From Paenibacillus sp. FSL A5-0031 (lineage in GTDB: Bacteria > Bacillota > Bacilli > Paenibacillales > Paenibacillaceae): 64,000 nucleotides of DNA. The notes below the pieces were generated by a model. The model saw nothing but the letters and a program-made list of their open reading frames with translations. It had not been told where the DNA came from and did no database searches. Of this stretch, positions 43,046 to 52,343 are shown one piece after another (position 1 is the first letter of the stretch; every line of letters starts with the position of its first letter). The stretch covers positions 62,001 through 126,000 of the forward strand of contig NZ_MRTD01000005.1 of NCBI RefSeq assembly GCF_001956295.1. Direction: 5' to 3'. The translations under genes were made by a program, and so were the position numbers.

Positions 43046-43082
43046 GCATATAAAAAATGACAGGGATGGAGGAGGTAGCACA

Positions 43083-44036
43083 ATGCGCAAAACGTACAAA
43101 ACAAATTCTGCTCTTCGGAGATTTATTATGGTTATCGTTTTTCTGGCGATGACGGCAATGGTAACCTCAGCTTGCGGACAGCAAGGAACGAGCGATGGGA
43201 AATTGAAAATTACGACAACAACAGGAATGATCACAGACGTAGTGCAGCAGGTAGGCGGCGAGTATGTCGATGTTAGCGGATTGATGGGGGCAGGGATTGA
43301 CCCCCATCTATACAAGGCATCTCAAGGAGACGTGCGGAAGCTGGATAATGCGGACATTATTTTTTATAACGGCTTGCACTTAGAGGGCAAGATGGCCGAG
43401 ATGTTCGAGAAATTGGAGAAGCGCAAGCCGACGGTAGCCGTCTCCAAATATTTGACGGAAGATCAGCTGCACTCTGCCCCAGGGCAAGGGGCGGGCATGC
43501 ATGATCCGCATATTTGGTTCAATGTGAAGCTTTGGATTTCTACAACAGAGGTGATCCGCGACACGCTAATGGAGAAGGATGCGGTCCACGCTGAGTACTA
43601 CAAAGAGCATGCAGCAGCCTACATCAAGCAGTTGGAGGATCTGGATAATTACGCGAGAGAGCAAATTGCACTTATTCCTGAGGCAGACCGCATTTTAGTA
43701 ACAGCACACGATGCATTTGGATATTTTGGCGAAGCGTATGGTCTAACTGTCACGGGTTTGCAAGGGATGAATACGATGTCGGAGTACGGCTCAAAGGATG
43801 TTAGCAAGCTGCGCGACTACTTAGTTGAGAAAAAAATAAAAGCTGTTTTTATCGAATCCAGCGTTCCGAAAAAATCAATTGAATCGGTCATAGAAGGGGC
43901 AAAAAGCTTAGGCCATGAGGTGAAGATTGGCGGCGAGCTTTACTCCGACGCAATGGGAGATGCCGGTACGTTTGAAGGCACTTATATCGGAATGGTGAAG
44001 CATAACGTGGATACGATTGTAGCCGCTTTGAAATAG
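43083..44036 (+). CDS. mntA: Manganese/zinc ABC transporter binding lipoprotein
   Basis: A 317-residue cluster A-I (TroA/ZnuA-type) metal-binding lipoprotein. The signal ends in MVTSAC (lipidated Cys31). The likely metal ligands are His in GIDPHLYK, His in HDPHIWFN, Glu in FIESSVP and Asp in YSDAMG, a His-His-Glu-Asp set typical of manganese binders. There is no His-rich loop, again favouring manganese over zinc. GGAGGAGG precedes the ATG. It heads a four-gene operon in the same order as B. subtilis mntABCD. Confidence 0.92.
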   Translation: MRKTYKTNSALRRFIMVIVFLAMTAMVTSACGQQGTSDGKLKITTTTGMITDVVQQVGGEYVDVSGLMGAGIDPHLYKASQGDVRKLDNADIIFYNGLHLEGKMAEMFEKLEKRKPTVAVSKYLTEDQLHSAPGQGAGMHDPHIWFNVKLWISTTEVIRDTLMEKDAVHAEYYKEHAAAYIKQLEDLDNYAREQIALIPEADRILVTAHDAFGYFGEAYGLTVTGLQGMNTMSEYGSKDVSKLRDYLVEKKIKAVFIESSVPKKSIESVIEGAKSLGHEVKIGGELYSDAMGDAGTFEGTYIGMVKHNVDTIVAALK

Positions 44037-44070
44037 CACATAACAAAGGCAAGGAAAGTGAGTGATAAAT

Positions 44071-44877
44071 ATGAACCAATCTACAACAGCAGCCAAGCAA
44101 AATACGAAACAAATTGCACCGCTTACGATTAAGGGACTAAGCGTTGCTTATCAGAAGAAGCCAGTGCTTCGGAACGTATCGTTTGAAGTAAGCGAGGGTG
44201 AGCTCGTCGGGGTAATCGGGCCCAATGGCGCAGGTAAGTCAACACTGATGAAGGCGGCTCTTGGCCTCATACCGAGTATTGGCGGAGAAGTGTTAGTATA
44301 TGGCAAGCCTTATAAGCAGCAGCGGAAAATGATCGGATATGTCCCGCAGCGAGAATCGGTGGATTGGGATTTTCCAACGAATGCGCTTGATGTTGTACTT
44401 ATGGGCCGTTATGGTCATTTAGGCTGGTTCCGCCGCCCAAGCGCGAAGGATAAGGCGATTGCGCTGGAGTGCCTGAACAAGGTTGGAATGGCCGATTATG
44501 CAGGCAGGCAAATCAGTCAGCTCTCTGGCGGACAGCAGCAGCGCGTGTTTCTAGCGCGTGCGCTGGCGCAGGACGCGAAGCTGTACTTTATGGATGAACC
44601 ATTTGCAGGCGTGGATGCAGCGACAGAGAAAGCCATTATCACATTGCTGCAGGAGCTGAAGCTGCAAGGGAAAACGGTCATCGTTGTCCATCATGATCTA
44701 GCGACTGTGCAAGATTATTTTGACTCGGTACTGCTCCTGAATGTAGAGCTTCAAGCATTCGGCAAAACAGAGCAAACCTTTACCCAGGAGAAATTACAGC
44801 GTACTTACGGCGGCAGACTGGCGTTTCTTGATCGCAGCATGCAGTCTCCGTCACGTTTTGACGGAAAGGGTGAGTAA
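44071..44877 (+). CDS. mntB: Manganese ABC transporter ATP-binding protein
   Basis: A 268-residue ABC ATPase. Walker A is GPNGAGKST, the signature [15 protein letters not shown], Walker [13 protein letters not shown], and the switch His in VHHDLATV. It energises the two permeases that follow. ATG at 44071 or GTG at 44062 are both possible starts; the former is used here. Four bases separate it from the next gene. Confidence 0.93.
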   Translation: MNQSTTAAKQNTKQIAPLTIKGLSVAYQKKPVLRNVSFEVSEGELVGVIGPNGAGKSTLMKAALGLIPSIGGEVLVYGKPYKQQRKMIGYVPQRESVDWDFPTNALDVVLMGRYGHLGWFRRPSAKDKAIALECLNKVGMADYAGRQISQLSGGQQQRVFLARALAQDAKLYFMDEPFAGVDAATEKAIITLLQELKLQGKTVIVVHHDLATVQDYFDSVLLLNVELQAFGKTEQTFTQEKLQRTYGGRLAFLDRSMQSPSRFDGKGE

Positions 44878-44880
44878 TTC

Positions 44881-45822
44881 ATGGATAAAATATGGTTGAT
44901 GCTGACCGATCCGAATATGCAATGGATTTTTCTAGGCTGTACGCTGCTTGGCTTAAGCAGCGGTGTGATCGGCTGCTTCTCGTATCTTCGAAAACAAAGC
45001 TTAATGGGCGATACGTTAGCCCATGCGGCATTGCCGGGCATATGCATTGCATTCATGCTTACTGGCGTTAAATCGATTGGACTGTTTCTCATAGGAGCAG
45101 GCATATCTGGTCTTATCGCAACGTTCGGTATTGGATATATTACTCGAAACTCTAAGCTTAAACAGGATGCAGCGATGGGGATCGTCTTGTCAGGATTTTT
45201 TGGCCTAGGTATCGTACTGCTTACACTTATCCAGCATGGCAGCTATGGCAATCAAGCCGGATTGGATAAATTCCTGTTTGGGCAGGCGGCATCCATGATT
45301 GCATCTGATGTGATTACGATGACGGTCGTATGTGTATCTCTTATTACGGTTTGCACGCTGCTCTTTAAACAGTTTAAAATTATTTCTTTTGATCCCGGGT
45401 TTGCTAGAGGCATCGGTTATCCCGTAGCCTTTCTTGAGCAGCTGCTTATGCTTCTAATCGTCGTTGCTGTAGTAGCGGGCATTCAAGCGGTAGGTGTCGT
45501 ACTCGTAGCTGCGCTGCTTATAACACCGGCCGTATCGGCTAGATACTGGACGGATCGCCTTGGGCTTATGGTTGTATTATCAGGCATATTCGGTGCAGTT
45601 AGCGGTGCGGCAGGCACTTGGATTAGCGCATCGGTGTCTAACTTGCCAACGGGACCTGTTACGGTGCTGGCAGCAACCTTGCTCTTCTGCATTTCCATTC
45701 TATTTGGTCCACAGCGCGGATTACTTGCAAAAAGACTGGTGCGCCAAAGAGTGAAGCAAAGCTATAATCGTGACTCCGAAATGCTGCTTGAGGGCAAAGT
45801 GAAGAAGGAGGCGGCATTATGA
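44881..45822 (+). CDS. mntC: Manganese ABC transporter permease
   Basis: A 313-residue ABC-3 family permease with about eight helices. Family signatures are RKQSLMGDTLAHAALPGICIAF near residue 40 and the VGVVLVAALLITPAVSARYWTDRL region near residue 205. The C-terminal tail is basic and cytoplasmic. It overlaps the next permease gene by four bases (ATGA). Confidence 0.93.
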   Translation: MDKIWLMLTDPNMQWIFLGCTLLGLSSGVIGCFSYLRKQSLMGDTLAHAALPGICIAFMLTGVKSIGLFLIGAGISGLIATFGIGYITRNSKLKQDAAMGIVLSGFFGLGIVLLTLIQHGSYGNQAGLDKFLFGQAASMIASDVITMTVVCVSLITVCTLLFKQFKIISFDPGFARGIGYPVAFLEQLLMLLIVVAVVAGIQAVGVVLVAALLITPAVSARYWTDRLGLMVVLSGIFGAVSGAAGTWISASVSNLPTGPVTVLAATLLFCISILFGPQRGLLAKRLVRQRVKQSYNRDSEMLLEGKVKKEAAL

Positions 45823-46688
45823 GCGACTTCTGGATCTTGCTTACAGGTGCACTAGTAGCAAGCTGCTGCGGTATTCTAGGTGTATTTCTCGTTTTGCGCA
45901 AAATGGCGATGATCGGCGATGCCATTAGCCACTCCGTCATGCCCGGTATCGTTATCGCGTTTCTGCTCAGCGGCTCACGCGATTCGCTGCTGATGATGTT
46001 CGCAGCACTATTATGCGGATTGCTGACGACCTTTCTTATTCAAATGTTTCAGCAAAGCGGCATTCAATCCGATGCTTCGATTGGCGTTGTCTTTACAGCA
46101 TTATTCGCCATTGGCGTCGTTCTTGTAAGCTTGTATGCTCGTCAGGTGCATTTGGACCAGGATGCGATTTTGTACGGTGAGATTGCGTATGTACACTGGA
46201 ATATTTGGGAGCTTGGCGGCGTAAATATGGGCCCGAAAGCCGTTTGGCTGCTCGGTACAACGCTGCTGATTATAACGTCAGTTATCGTTTTGTTCTATAA
46301 ACAATTCAAGTTATGCGCGTTTGATCCCGCCCTAGCGGCTGCAATCGGCATACCTGTAGCTATCTTTCATTATTTGTTAATGGGTCTCGTATCGATGGCT
46401 ACCGTCAGCTCCTTTGAAAGCGTAGGAGCGATACTCGTTGTAGGACTGCTGATTATCCCGGCATCTACCGCTTATTTACTGACAGATCGGCTCGGCCTGA
46501 TGATCGTTTTGAGTGTAGCAGCCGGCGTAGCTAGTACATTCATCGGGTATGGTGCAGCTGTTTTATTGGATGCTTCAATTGCTGGCTGTATGGTCTGCGC
46601 AGCTGCATTATTGTTCGTTATCGCATTTTTGTTCTCGCCCTCACATGGCATTGTAATCAAGAAACTGCGTCTAAGAAAGTTAGCATAA
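45819..46688 (+). CDS. mntD: Manganese ABC transporter permease
   Basis: A 289-residue ABC-3 family permease, paralogous to the preceding one: RKMAMIGDAISHSVMPGIVIAFLL and VGAILVVGLLIIPASTAYLLTDRL correspond position by position. The two probably form a heterodimeric channel for Mn(II). It is the last gene of the operon; a terminator follows nine bases after its stop. Confidence 0.93.
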   Translation: MSDFWILLTGALVASCCGILGVFLVLRKMAMIGDAISHSVMPGIVIAFLLSGSRDSLLMMFAALLCGLLTTFLIQMFQQSGIQSDASIGVVFTALFAIGVVLVSLYARQVHLDQDAILYGEIAYVHWNIWELGGVNMGPKAVWLLGTTLLIITSVIVLFYKQFKLCAFDPALAAAIGIPVAIFHYLLMGLVSMATVSSFESVGAILVVGLLIIPASTAYLLTDRLGLMIVLSVAAGVASTFIGYGAAVLLDASIAGCMVCAAALLFVIAFLFSPSHGIVIKKLRLRKLA

Positions 46689-46697
46689 TAATTGCGA

Positions 46698-46724
46698 AAA
46701 GCATCCTTAATGGATGCTTTTTTC
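46698..46724 (+). terminator. Rho-independent terminator
   Basis: AAAGCATCC pairs perfectly with GGATGCTTT around TTAAT, followed by TTTC. It ends the metal transport operon. Confidence 0.85.
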
Positions 46725-46829
46725 ATATTTATTTCAAAAAAAGGTGTATAACTGCAACTTATATCCAAAAAGAAACGTAATGTAATTGGTACATATTAGG
46801 AGGAAATTGAAGAGGAGAGAAAATTGAAC

Positions 46830-48284
46830 ATGAAAGTGTTGTCAAAATTCGTCATACCGCTAGTAGTTTTTACATTATTGGTAACAGGTTGCAGCTTTGG
46901 GGGCAAAAACGAACAAAAAGAAAATGAACAGTCAACGCTGAAAATTATGTATTACGATGAAGGTTCTTTCTTTCAGGAGTATGGCATGGTGTTCTCGGCA
47001 TTATATCCAAATATCGAAATTCAAGTCGTAGAAAATAGGAAAATGTATCAAAGTGAAAACAAGGATATGGATGCTGCTCTCGAAAAGTTTATTACGGAGG
47101 AGCAGCCAGATATTTTGATGCTTGATACCGATCAATACAAAAAGCTGGCACTCGACGGCAAGCTTTATGATCTTGATCCGGTTATGGAGAAGGAAAAGTA
47201 TAATACAGAGGGCTTGATTCCCGGCATGCTTGATTATTTGAGAGAAAATGGCGGCGGACAGGTTTTTGGCATGACGCCAAGCTTCTATAGTCAAGTTATG
47301 TTTTACAACAAGGATTTGTTTGAGAAATACCAAATCGAGCCGCCAACCAATCGCATGAGCTGGGACCAGACGATACAATTGGCACGCCGCTTCCCTACGG
47401 ATGGCGACAAAAAGGAACGGATTTACGGGCTGAAAATGGGCTACAGCGAAGATTTATTTGAAATGGCAAGCATTCTTGCTAATTCAGAAAACGTTAATTA
47501 TGTGAATGCTTCGCAAAAACAAATGACGATAAACACAGATTCATGGAAAAATGCATTTAAGCAAGCAATTGACGCATTGGATTCGAACGCGCTTTATTTT
47601 GATAGCATGCGTAATCAAGGTGGCGACGAAGCGATGGCGCAAACCTATGAGGACTATTTGTTAAGCGATCCCTTCATAGCGGGCCGATTGGCGATGACGA
47701 TGGGCGATATTAATTTCATCAATCAAATCAAGCAAGCGGCTGAGAATGAGAAAGTAAAAGATAAGATCGTGAAAAACTGGGATATTGTAACGGTTCCGGT
47801 TGGACAACAAAATCCGGATCAATCAAGCATGATGTCTTTCAACAATATTTTCTCTATTCGCTCGGAATCGCCGAGTAAGGACGCTGCGTGGAAATTCCTT
47901 AGCTATGTAACGAGTGAGGACTTTGCAAGAGTCAAGTCAAAGTCGAACAATTATAATGGACTGCCTGTCCGCACGAAATATATTACGGATACAGAAGGGC
48001 ATAATTTTGCAGCATTTTATGACTTGAAGCCAAGTACATTTAATAGCTATAAAGATTTTGACAAGCTGCCACAAAGCTTCTGGGGAGAATTTAGAGGCGC
48101 AGCCAGCCAAGAGCTTGAAAAAGTGAAGAAAAAGGAACAGGAACTCGATGCGGCGCTTGATATTTTGCAGGTGAAAGGCCAAGAAATGCTGTTGAAGGAA
48201 GATCCTGTACCTACTGAAGGTGCTGAAGGAGCTGGAACTTCGGAAAGCAGCGGTTCTGTTACGACAATTGAAACAACGGAGTAA
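46830..48284 (+). CDS. Orphan extracellular solute-binding lipoprotein, paralogue 1
   Basis: A 484-residue solute-binding-protein-fold lipoprotein (lipobox LVTGC, Cys21). It is longer than usual sugar-binding proteins and has no permease or ATPase gene beside it. It starts the mature part with STLKIMYYDEG and contains PSFYSQVMFYNKDLF, VKNWDIVTVPVGQQ and SFNNIFSIR. It is closely similar along its whole length to the protein at 52344, including upstream TACATATTAGG and a similar terminator. The ATG at 46830 is used because it aligns with that paralogue; a TTG at 46824 is possible. The C-terminus has a helical and Glu/Ser-rich tail. Ligand unknown. Confidence 0.87.
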   Translation: MKVLSKFVIPLVVFTLLVTGCSFGGKNEQKENEQSTLKIMYYDEGSFFQEYGMVFSALYPNIEIQVVENRKMYQSENKDMDAALEKFITEEQPDILMLDTDQYKKLALDGKLYDLDPVMEKEKYNTEGLIPGMLDYLRENGGGQVFGMTPSFYSQVMFYNKDLFEKYQIEPPTNRMSWDQTIQLARRFPTDGDKKERIYGLKMGYSEDLFEMASILANSENVNYVNASQKQMTINTDSWKNAFKQAIDALDSNALYFDSMRNQGGDEAMAQTYEDYLLSDPFIAGRLAMTMGDINFINQIKQAAENEKVKDKIVKNWDIVTVPVGQQNPDQSSMMSFNNIFSIRSESPSKDAAWKFLSYVTSEDFARVKSKSNNYNGLPVRTKYITDTEGHNFAAFYDLKPSTFNSYKDFDKLPQSFWGEFRGAASQELEKVKKKEQELDAALDILQVKGQEMLLKEDPVPTEGAEGAGTSESSGSVTTIETTE

Positions 48285-48296
48285 GTTAAAAGATGG

Positions 48297-48337
48297 GGAG
48301 CATGCTTACGCAAATTAGCGGAGGCTGCTCCTTTTTT
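48297..48337 (+). terminator. Rho-independent terminator
   Basis: GGAGCA pairs with TGCTCC, with inner pairing, followed by six T residues. Confidence 0.75.
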
Positions 48338-48381
48338 CTGAGCAAGTATGATGAATTCGTGTTTTTTAGAGTGACTTTCAT

Positions 48382-48409
48382 TTGGAATCTGTCGTAAATG
48401 TGCTAAAAT
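48382..48409 (+). promoter_or_regulatory. Putative promoter of the HAD gene
   Basis: TTGGAA, a 16-base spacer and TAAAAT, about 50 bases upstream of the TTG start. Confidence 0.4.
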
Positions 48410-48461
48410 AATTTACTAGTTAGGTACAACAACGATACGGCATTTACGAGGAGGCACAATA

Positions 48462-49214
48462 TTGGGAGATTATAAATTGCTTGCGCTTGATATGGACGGA
48501 ACATTGCTAAATGAACAGAGTGAAATTAGTACGGAAAATGCAGAATGGATTCAAAAAGCACTTGATGCTGGAGTTATTGTCAGCTTCTCAACGGGCAGAG
48601 GTTTTCGCAGTGCATTGCCTTACGCTGAGCAATTGAAGCTGGAAACACCTATGATCACAGTAAACGGCAGTGAGATCTGGCATCGTCCGCATGTGCTTCA
48701 TAAACGTACTCATCTAAGCCACGTTTACGTGCAAAGGCTGCATGAGCTTGCTCTCGCACATGGCGAGCCGTGGTTCTGGGCGTATACAGCTGATGAAATT
48801 TACAATAAAGAGAAATGGATTACGCCTGCTGATGATTATGCATCACATCACTGGTTGAAATTCGGCTATTACACAGAGGATGACAACACTCGAGAGAAGC
48901 TGCTCGCTGAAGTACAAAGCTGGGGAGCGCTTGAGATTACGAATTCATCTCCATTTAATTTGGAGCTTAATCCGCTCGGCGTTTCAAAGGCAAGCGCTCT
49001 TCAAGAGCTTTGCGGCTTGCTTAACATCGAGATGTCGCAAGTCATTGCTGTAGGCGATAGCTTGAACGATATTGCGGCGATTCGCGAAGCTGGCTTAGGC
49101 GTAGCGATGGGCAATGCGCAGGAAACGGTCAAGGAAGCTGCAGACTTCATTACTTTTACGAATAATGAGCATGGAGTTGCAGAAGTGATTAGACGTTACC
49201 TTCTGAAGGGATGA
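48462..49214 (+). CDS. Cof-type HAD-IIB family hydrolase
   Basis: A 250-residue haloacid dehalogenase-superfamily phosphatase with a C2B cap. Motif I is LALDMDGTLLNEQ with the nucleophile Asp, motif II is FSTGRGFRSA, motif III Lys is in PLGVSKASALQ, and motif IV is VAVGDSLNDIAAI. Cof-type enzymes dephosphorylate sugar phosphates, nucleotides or cofactor intermediates. TTG start after GAGGAGG. A DUF456 gene follows by eight bases. Confidence 0.92.
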   Translation: MGDYKLLALDMDGTLLNEQSEISTENAEWIQKALDAGVIVSFSTGRGFRSALPYAEQLKLETPMITVNGSEIWHRPHVLHKRTHLSHVYVQRLHELALAHGEPWFWAYTADEIYNKEKWITPADDYASHHWLKFGYYTEDDNTREKLLAEVQSWGALEITNSSPFNLELNPLGVSKASALQELCGLLNIEMSQVIAVGDSLNDIAAIREAGLGVAMGNAQETVKEAADFITFTNNEHGVAEVIRRYLLKG

Positions 49215-49221
49215 GAAACGT

Positions 49222-49704
49222 ATGGATATTTTAGGCTGGACATTAGTTATTCTATTATTTGTAGTAGGGATGGCAGGAGCTATTTATCCGATTCTTCCGG
49301 GAGCTCTTGCCATTTATGGCGCATTTTTTGTTTATGGCTTATTTTTCTCGTTTAGTGAATTTGGTTTTTGGTTCTGGTTCATTCAGACGGTAACTTTAAT
49401 CGTGCTGTTTGTCGCCGATTATGCGGTTAGCGCCTGGGGCGTCAAACGATTTGGAGGCTCGCGAGCCTCAGTGATCGGCAGTACAATTGGTCTTATCTTT
49501 GGTCCTTTCGTTATTCCAGCACTTGGCCTTATTATCGGTCCTTTTGTTGGTGCCGTCATTGGTGAGATGATTATCGGAACACGTTTTGACAAATCGCTCA
49601 AGGTTGGTTTAGGTTCAGTTGTAGGATTGTTTTCAAGCGTAGTCGTGAAGGTAATTTTGCAGCTGGCGATGATCGTGGTGTTTGTCCTATGGCTCGTCTT
49701 TTAA
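49222..49704 (+). CDS. DUF456-family membrane protein
   Basis: A 160-residue membrane protein with about five helices and the DUF456 pattern: IYPILPGALAIYGAFF near residue 20, FVADYAVSAWGVKRFGGSRASVIGSTIG in the middle, and FGPFVIPALGLIIGPFVGAVIGEMI. Gly-rich helices suggest a small transporter or oligomer. No function is established. It lies between the HAD and ThuA genes in the same direction. Confidence 0.87.
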   Translation: MDILGWTLVILLFVVGMAGAIYPILPGALAIYGAFFVYGLFFSFSEFGFWFWFIQTVTLIVLFVADYAVSAWGVKRFGGSRASVIGSTIGLIFGPFVIPALGLIIGPFVGAVIGEMIIGTRFDKSLKVGLGSVVGLFSSVVVKVILQLAMIVVFVLWLVF

Positions 49705-49731
49705 TGAAATGAATAAAAGGTGGATAGCTCA

Positions 49732-50457
49732 ATGATTAAAGTAACCGTATGGAATGAGTTTTTGCATGAGAAAATTCATGAGGAAGTCAAAAATGTATAT
49801 CCAGATGGCATTCATCAAGCTTTAGCCAAAGGGATCGCAAGTGGAGATATCGAAGTAGCGACAGCAACGCTTGAGGAGCCGGAGCATGGCCTTACAGAAG
49901 CGCGTCTAGCCAATACGGATGTTCTAATATGGTGGGGTCATATGGGGCATGACCAGGTGGATGACGCTATTGTAGATCGTGTTCAACAGCGCGTACTCGC
50001 AGGCATGGGCTTAATCGTGCTGCACTCGGGTCACTTCTCAAAAATTTTCAAGAAGCTGATGGGCACAGGCTGTGATCTCAAATGGCGTGAAGTGGGCGAG
50101 AAGGAAAGAATTTGGGTCGTAAATCCAGCGCATCCAATAGCAGCCGGCTTGCCGGAATACATTACGCTGGAGCATGAGGAAATGTATGGTGAGCATTTTG
50201 ATATCCCGGCGCCGGATGAGCTTGTTTTTGTGAGCTGGTTTGAAGGCGGCGAGGTGTTCCGCAGCGGCTGTACCTTTAACCGCGGCCAAGGCAAAATCTT
50301 TTACTTCCGTCCGGGGCATGAGACTTATCCAACCTACTATAACCCGCAAGTGCTGCAAGTGATTCAGAATGGTGTGCGTTGGGCTTCTCCATCTCATGCA
50401 GCAGTGCCCGTACGCGGCAATCATCAGCCGCTGGAGCCCATTGGAAATAAAGGATAG
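49732..50457 (+). CDS. ThuA-domain protein (trehalose-utilisation family)
   Basis: A 241-residue glutamine amidotransferase-like protein of the ThuA family. Features are [25 protein letters not shown] at the N-terminus, [26 protein letters not shown] at the nucleophile-elbow position (no Cys), [12 protein letters not shown], and [18 protein letters not shown]. ThuA of rhizobia takes part in trehalose oxidation; in other bacteria the role is open. The ATG at 49732 follows AGGTGG by eight bases. Confidence 0.87.
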   Translation: MIKVTVWNEFLHEKIHEEVKNVYPDGIHQALAKGIASGDIEVATATLEEPEHGLTEARLANTDVLIWWGHMGHDQVDDAIVDRVQQRVLAGMGLIVLHSGHFSKIFKKLMGTGCDLKWREVGEKERIWVVNPAHPIAAGLPEYITLEHEEMYGEHFDIPAPDELVFVSWFEGGEVFRSGCTFNRGQGKIFYFRPGHETYPTYYNPQVLQVIQNGVRWASPSHAAVPVRGNHQPLEPIGNKG

Positions 50458-50477
50458 GGAGACTTTGACAGACCATT

Positions 50478-52121
50478 ATGCTAAAAAAAGACTCATTAAT
50501 TAAAGGCACAATTATACTGGCAGCCGCAGCGCTGGTCGTCCGGTTTCTCGGCTTGTTCCAGCGGATTCCGCTCGAATATATGCTGGGAGCTGCCGGACAG
50601 GCGGCATTCAACTCAGCGAATACGATTTACTTATTACTGCTAACGATTGCGACGGGCGGCATACCGCTATCGATTAGTCGAATGATTTCTCAGCGCTATG
50701 CGCTTGGCCGGCCCGATGAAGCCAAACGAATTTATCGAGCGGCATTAATGTTTGGAGCAGTGACAGGAATATTGCTTGCCACTGCGATGTTTGTTTTTGC
50801 ACCAGCTTATGAACGGTTCTCGAAGGTGCCGGATGCAGCTTTATCGCTGCAAGCTATAGCGCCTGCGCTGCTGCTATTTCCTATTATTGCAATGATGCGA
50901 GGTTACTTCCAAGGCCGGCAGATCATGTCCGCAGGCGGTATTTCTCAAATCATGGAACAAATTTTGCGGCTCATCGGTGGAATTGGACTAGCCCTGATCG
51001 TTCTCGGCTGGGGCTGGGGAGATAAGTACGGCGCTGCAGCTATTGCGTTTGGTTCTGTGCTCGGAAGTATTGGTGCATTTTCGGTTATGATGTGGTTTTG
51101 GCGTAAGCTGAAAAAACAAGATCAATCGGAGCATGCCAAATCTGCTATAAATGTGAAGGATAAGTCGGTAAAGACAAGCTCCAACCTGCCTTATCGGACC
51201 ATTTATAAAGAAATATTCGGCACTTCCATTCCTGCTGTCGTAACGGCGATGACGGTACAGCTTTTGTACTTTTTTGATATAACGATATTTATGCGATTGA
51301 CGGAATCCTTTTATAATGAAAATTCAGCAACAAAAGCGTTGGCGGATTACTCCACGAAGGCGATGGGGATAGCGGGCATACCTCCGATTCTTGCGATTGC
51401 GCTCGGCGCTTCGATTATTCCGATCATTTCCTCGGCATTTGCCTTGAATAATATGAAGGAAGTACAGCGTCAATCCTCGCTCGTCATGCGGATTGTGTTG
51501 TTTACAGGCGTACCGGTTGCGCTGCTGCTGGCAGTAGCCTCTTATTCCGTAACTGGACTACTATTTACGACTCCAAGCGGAAGCGGGACGGTAGCGATGC
51601 TTACAGCCGGAGCGATCTTCCAAATTACAATGATGATTTCGAATTCGATCCTATACGGACTCAACAAACCTAAGCTGCCGATGAACCATACGTTTATTGG
51701 TTTGGCGCTTAAAGTGGTGTTCAGTCTGGCGCTTGCTCCTTTGCTTGGCGTCTATGGATTTATTATTGGATCTACGATTTGTTTCGTTGTCATTACGTAT
51801 TTGAACTTAAGAAGCATTAACAAGGACGTTAACTTGAACGTGCTAGGCGGCAAATGGATTGCCTATTTGATCGCAATTGCTGTACCTGCCCTTGCAGGCT
51901 GGGGAGCTGAGTACGGGGTGCTGGCTATTACGGGTGCATGGGCAGATAAGCTTTCCTATTTCTTGGCAGCTGCTGTTGCATCTGTTGTTGTAGGCTCACT
52001 TTATCTCATATTGCTCGCTGCGCTTCGCGTTATCACACCAGAGGATGTGCGCTCGTTCCCGGGGCCGCTCCGCAAAATACTCGGGATTGTTTTAAAGCCA
52101 TTTTACAAAAAAGCGGTATAA
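50478..52121 (+). CDS. MOP-superfamily flippase (SpoVB/YtgP-like)
   Basis: A 547-residue membrane protein with about 14 helices. Features include TIILAAAALVVRFLGLFQRIPLEYMLG at the N-terminus, GIPLSISRMISQRYALGR, and MMRGYFQGRQIMSAGGISQIMEQILRL, typical of the polysaccharide-transporter branch of the MOP superfamily. B. subtilis YtgP (MurJ) and SpoVB belong here and flip lipid II or wall precursors. A basic loop near residues 210-240 is variable. It probably flips a wall or spore-cortex precursor; which one is not decidable here. Confidence 0.87.
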   Translation: MLKKDSLIKGTIILAAAALVVRFLGLFQRIPLEYMLGAAGQAAFNSANTIYLLLLTIATGGIPLSISRMISQRYALGRPDEAKRIYRAALMFGAVTGILLATAMFVFAPAYERFSKVPDAALSLQAIAPALLLFPIIAMMRGYFQGRQIMSAGGISQIMEQILRLIGGIGLALIVLGWGWGDKYGAAAIAFGSVLGSIGAFSVMMWFWRKLKKQDQSEHAKSAINVKDKSVKTSSNLPYRTIYKEIFGTSIPAVVTAMTVQLLYFFDITIFMRLTESFYNENSATKALADYSTKAMGIAGIPPILAIALGASIIPIISSAFALNNMKEVQRQSSLVMRIVLFTGVPVALLLAVASYSVTGLLFTTPSGSGTVAMLTAGAIFQITMMISNSILYGLNKPKLPMNHTFIGLALKVVFSLALAPLLGVYGFIIGSTICFVVITYLNLRSINKDVNLNVLGGKWIAYLIAIAVPALAGWGAEYGVLAITGAWADKLSYFLAAAVASVVVGSLYLILLAALRVITPEDVRSFPGPLRKILGIVLKPFYKKAV

Positions 52122-52140
52122 TCATAAGTTTTCATGGAAG

Positions 52141-52179
52141 AAAGGACACAGCCCTTATAGGGGGATGTGTCCTTTTTTT
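52141..52179 (+). terminator. Rho-independent terminator
   Basis: AAAGGACACA pairs with TGTGTCCTTT, loop partly paired, followed by a T-run. It ends the flippase transcript. Confidence 0.85.
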
Positions 52180-52218
52180 CGTTAGAGCTCCCTTGCTGCT
52201 TCGAAAACTTTGAAAAAC

Positions 52219-52286
52219 TTAAGCATTCATTAAGCTATTGTTAAGAAATAGCAGAGAGAATTAGTAAGTTTTTTCCTCTAGACTAT
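52219..52286 (+). promoter_or_regulatory. Operator-promoter with three TTAAG direct repeats
   Basis: TTAAG occurs at 52219, 52230 and 52241, exactly 11 bases apart. The putative -10 element TAGACTAT begins at 52279, 33 bases after the last repeat; no -35 hexamer is visible. The same arrangement, with the same 33-base distance, lies upstream of the deacetylase gene at 56136. Eleven-base direct repeats are the usual target of OmpR-family regulators. Confidence 0.65.
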
Positions 52287-52343
52287 TTATGAATAGGATA
52301 TGGATACATATTAGGGATATGCGGAGAGGGAGAGAAACGAAAG

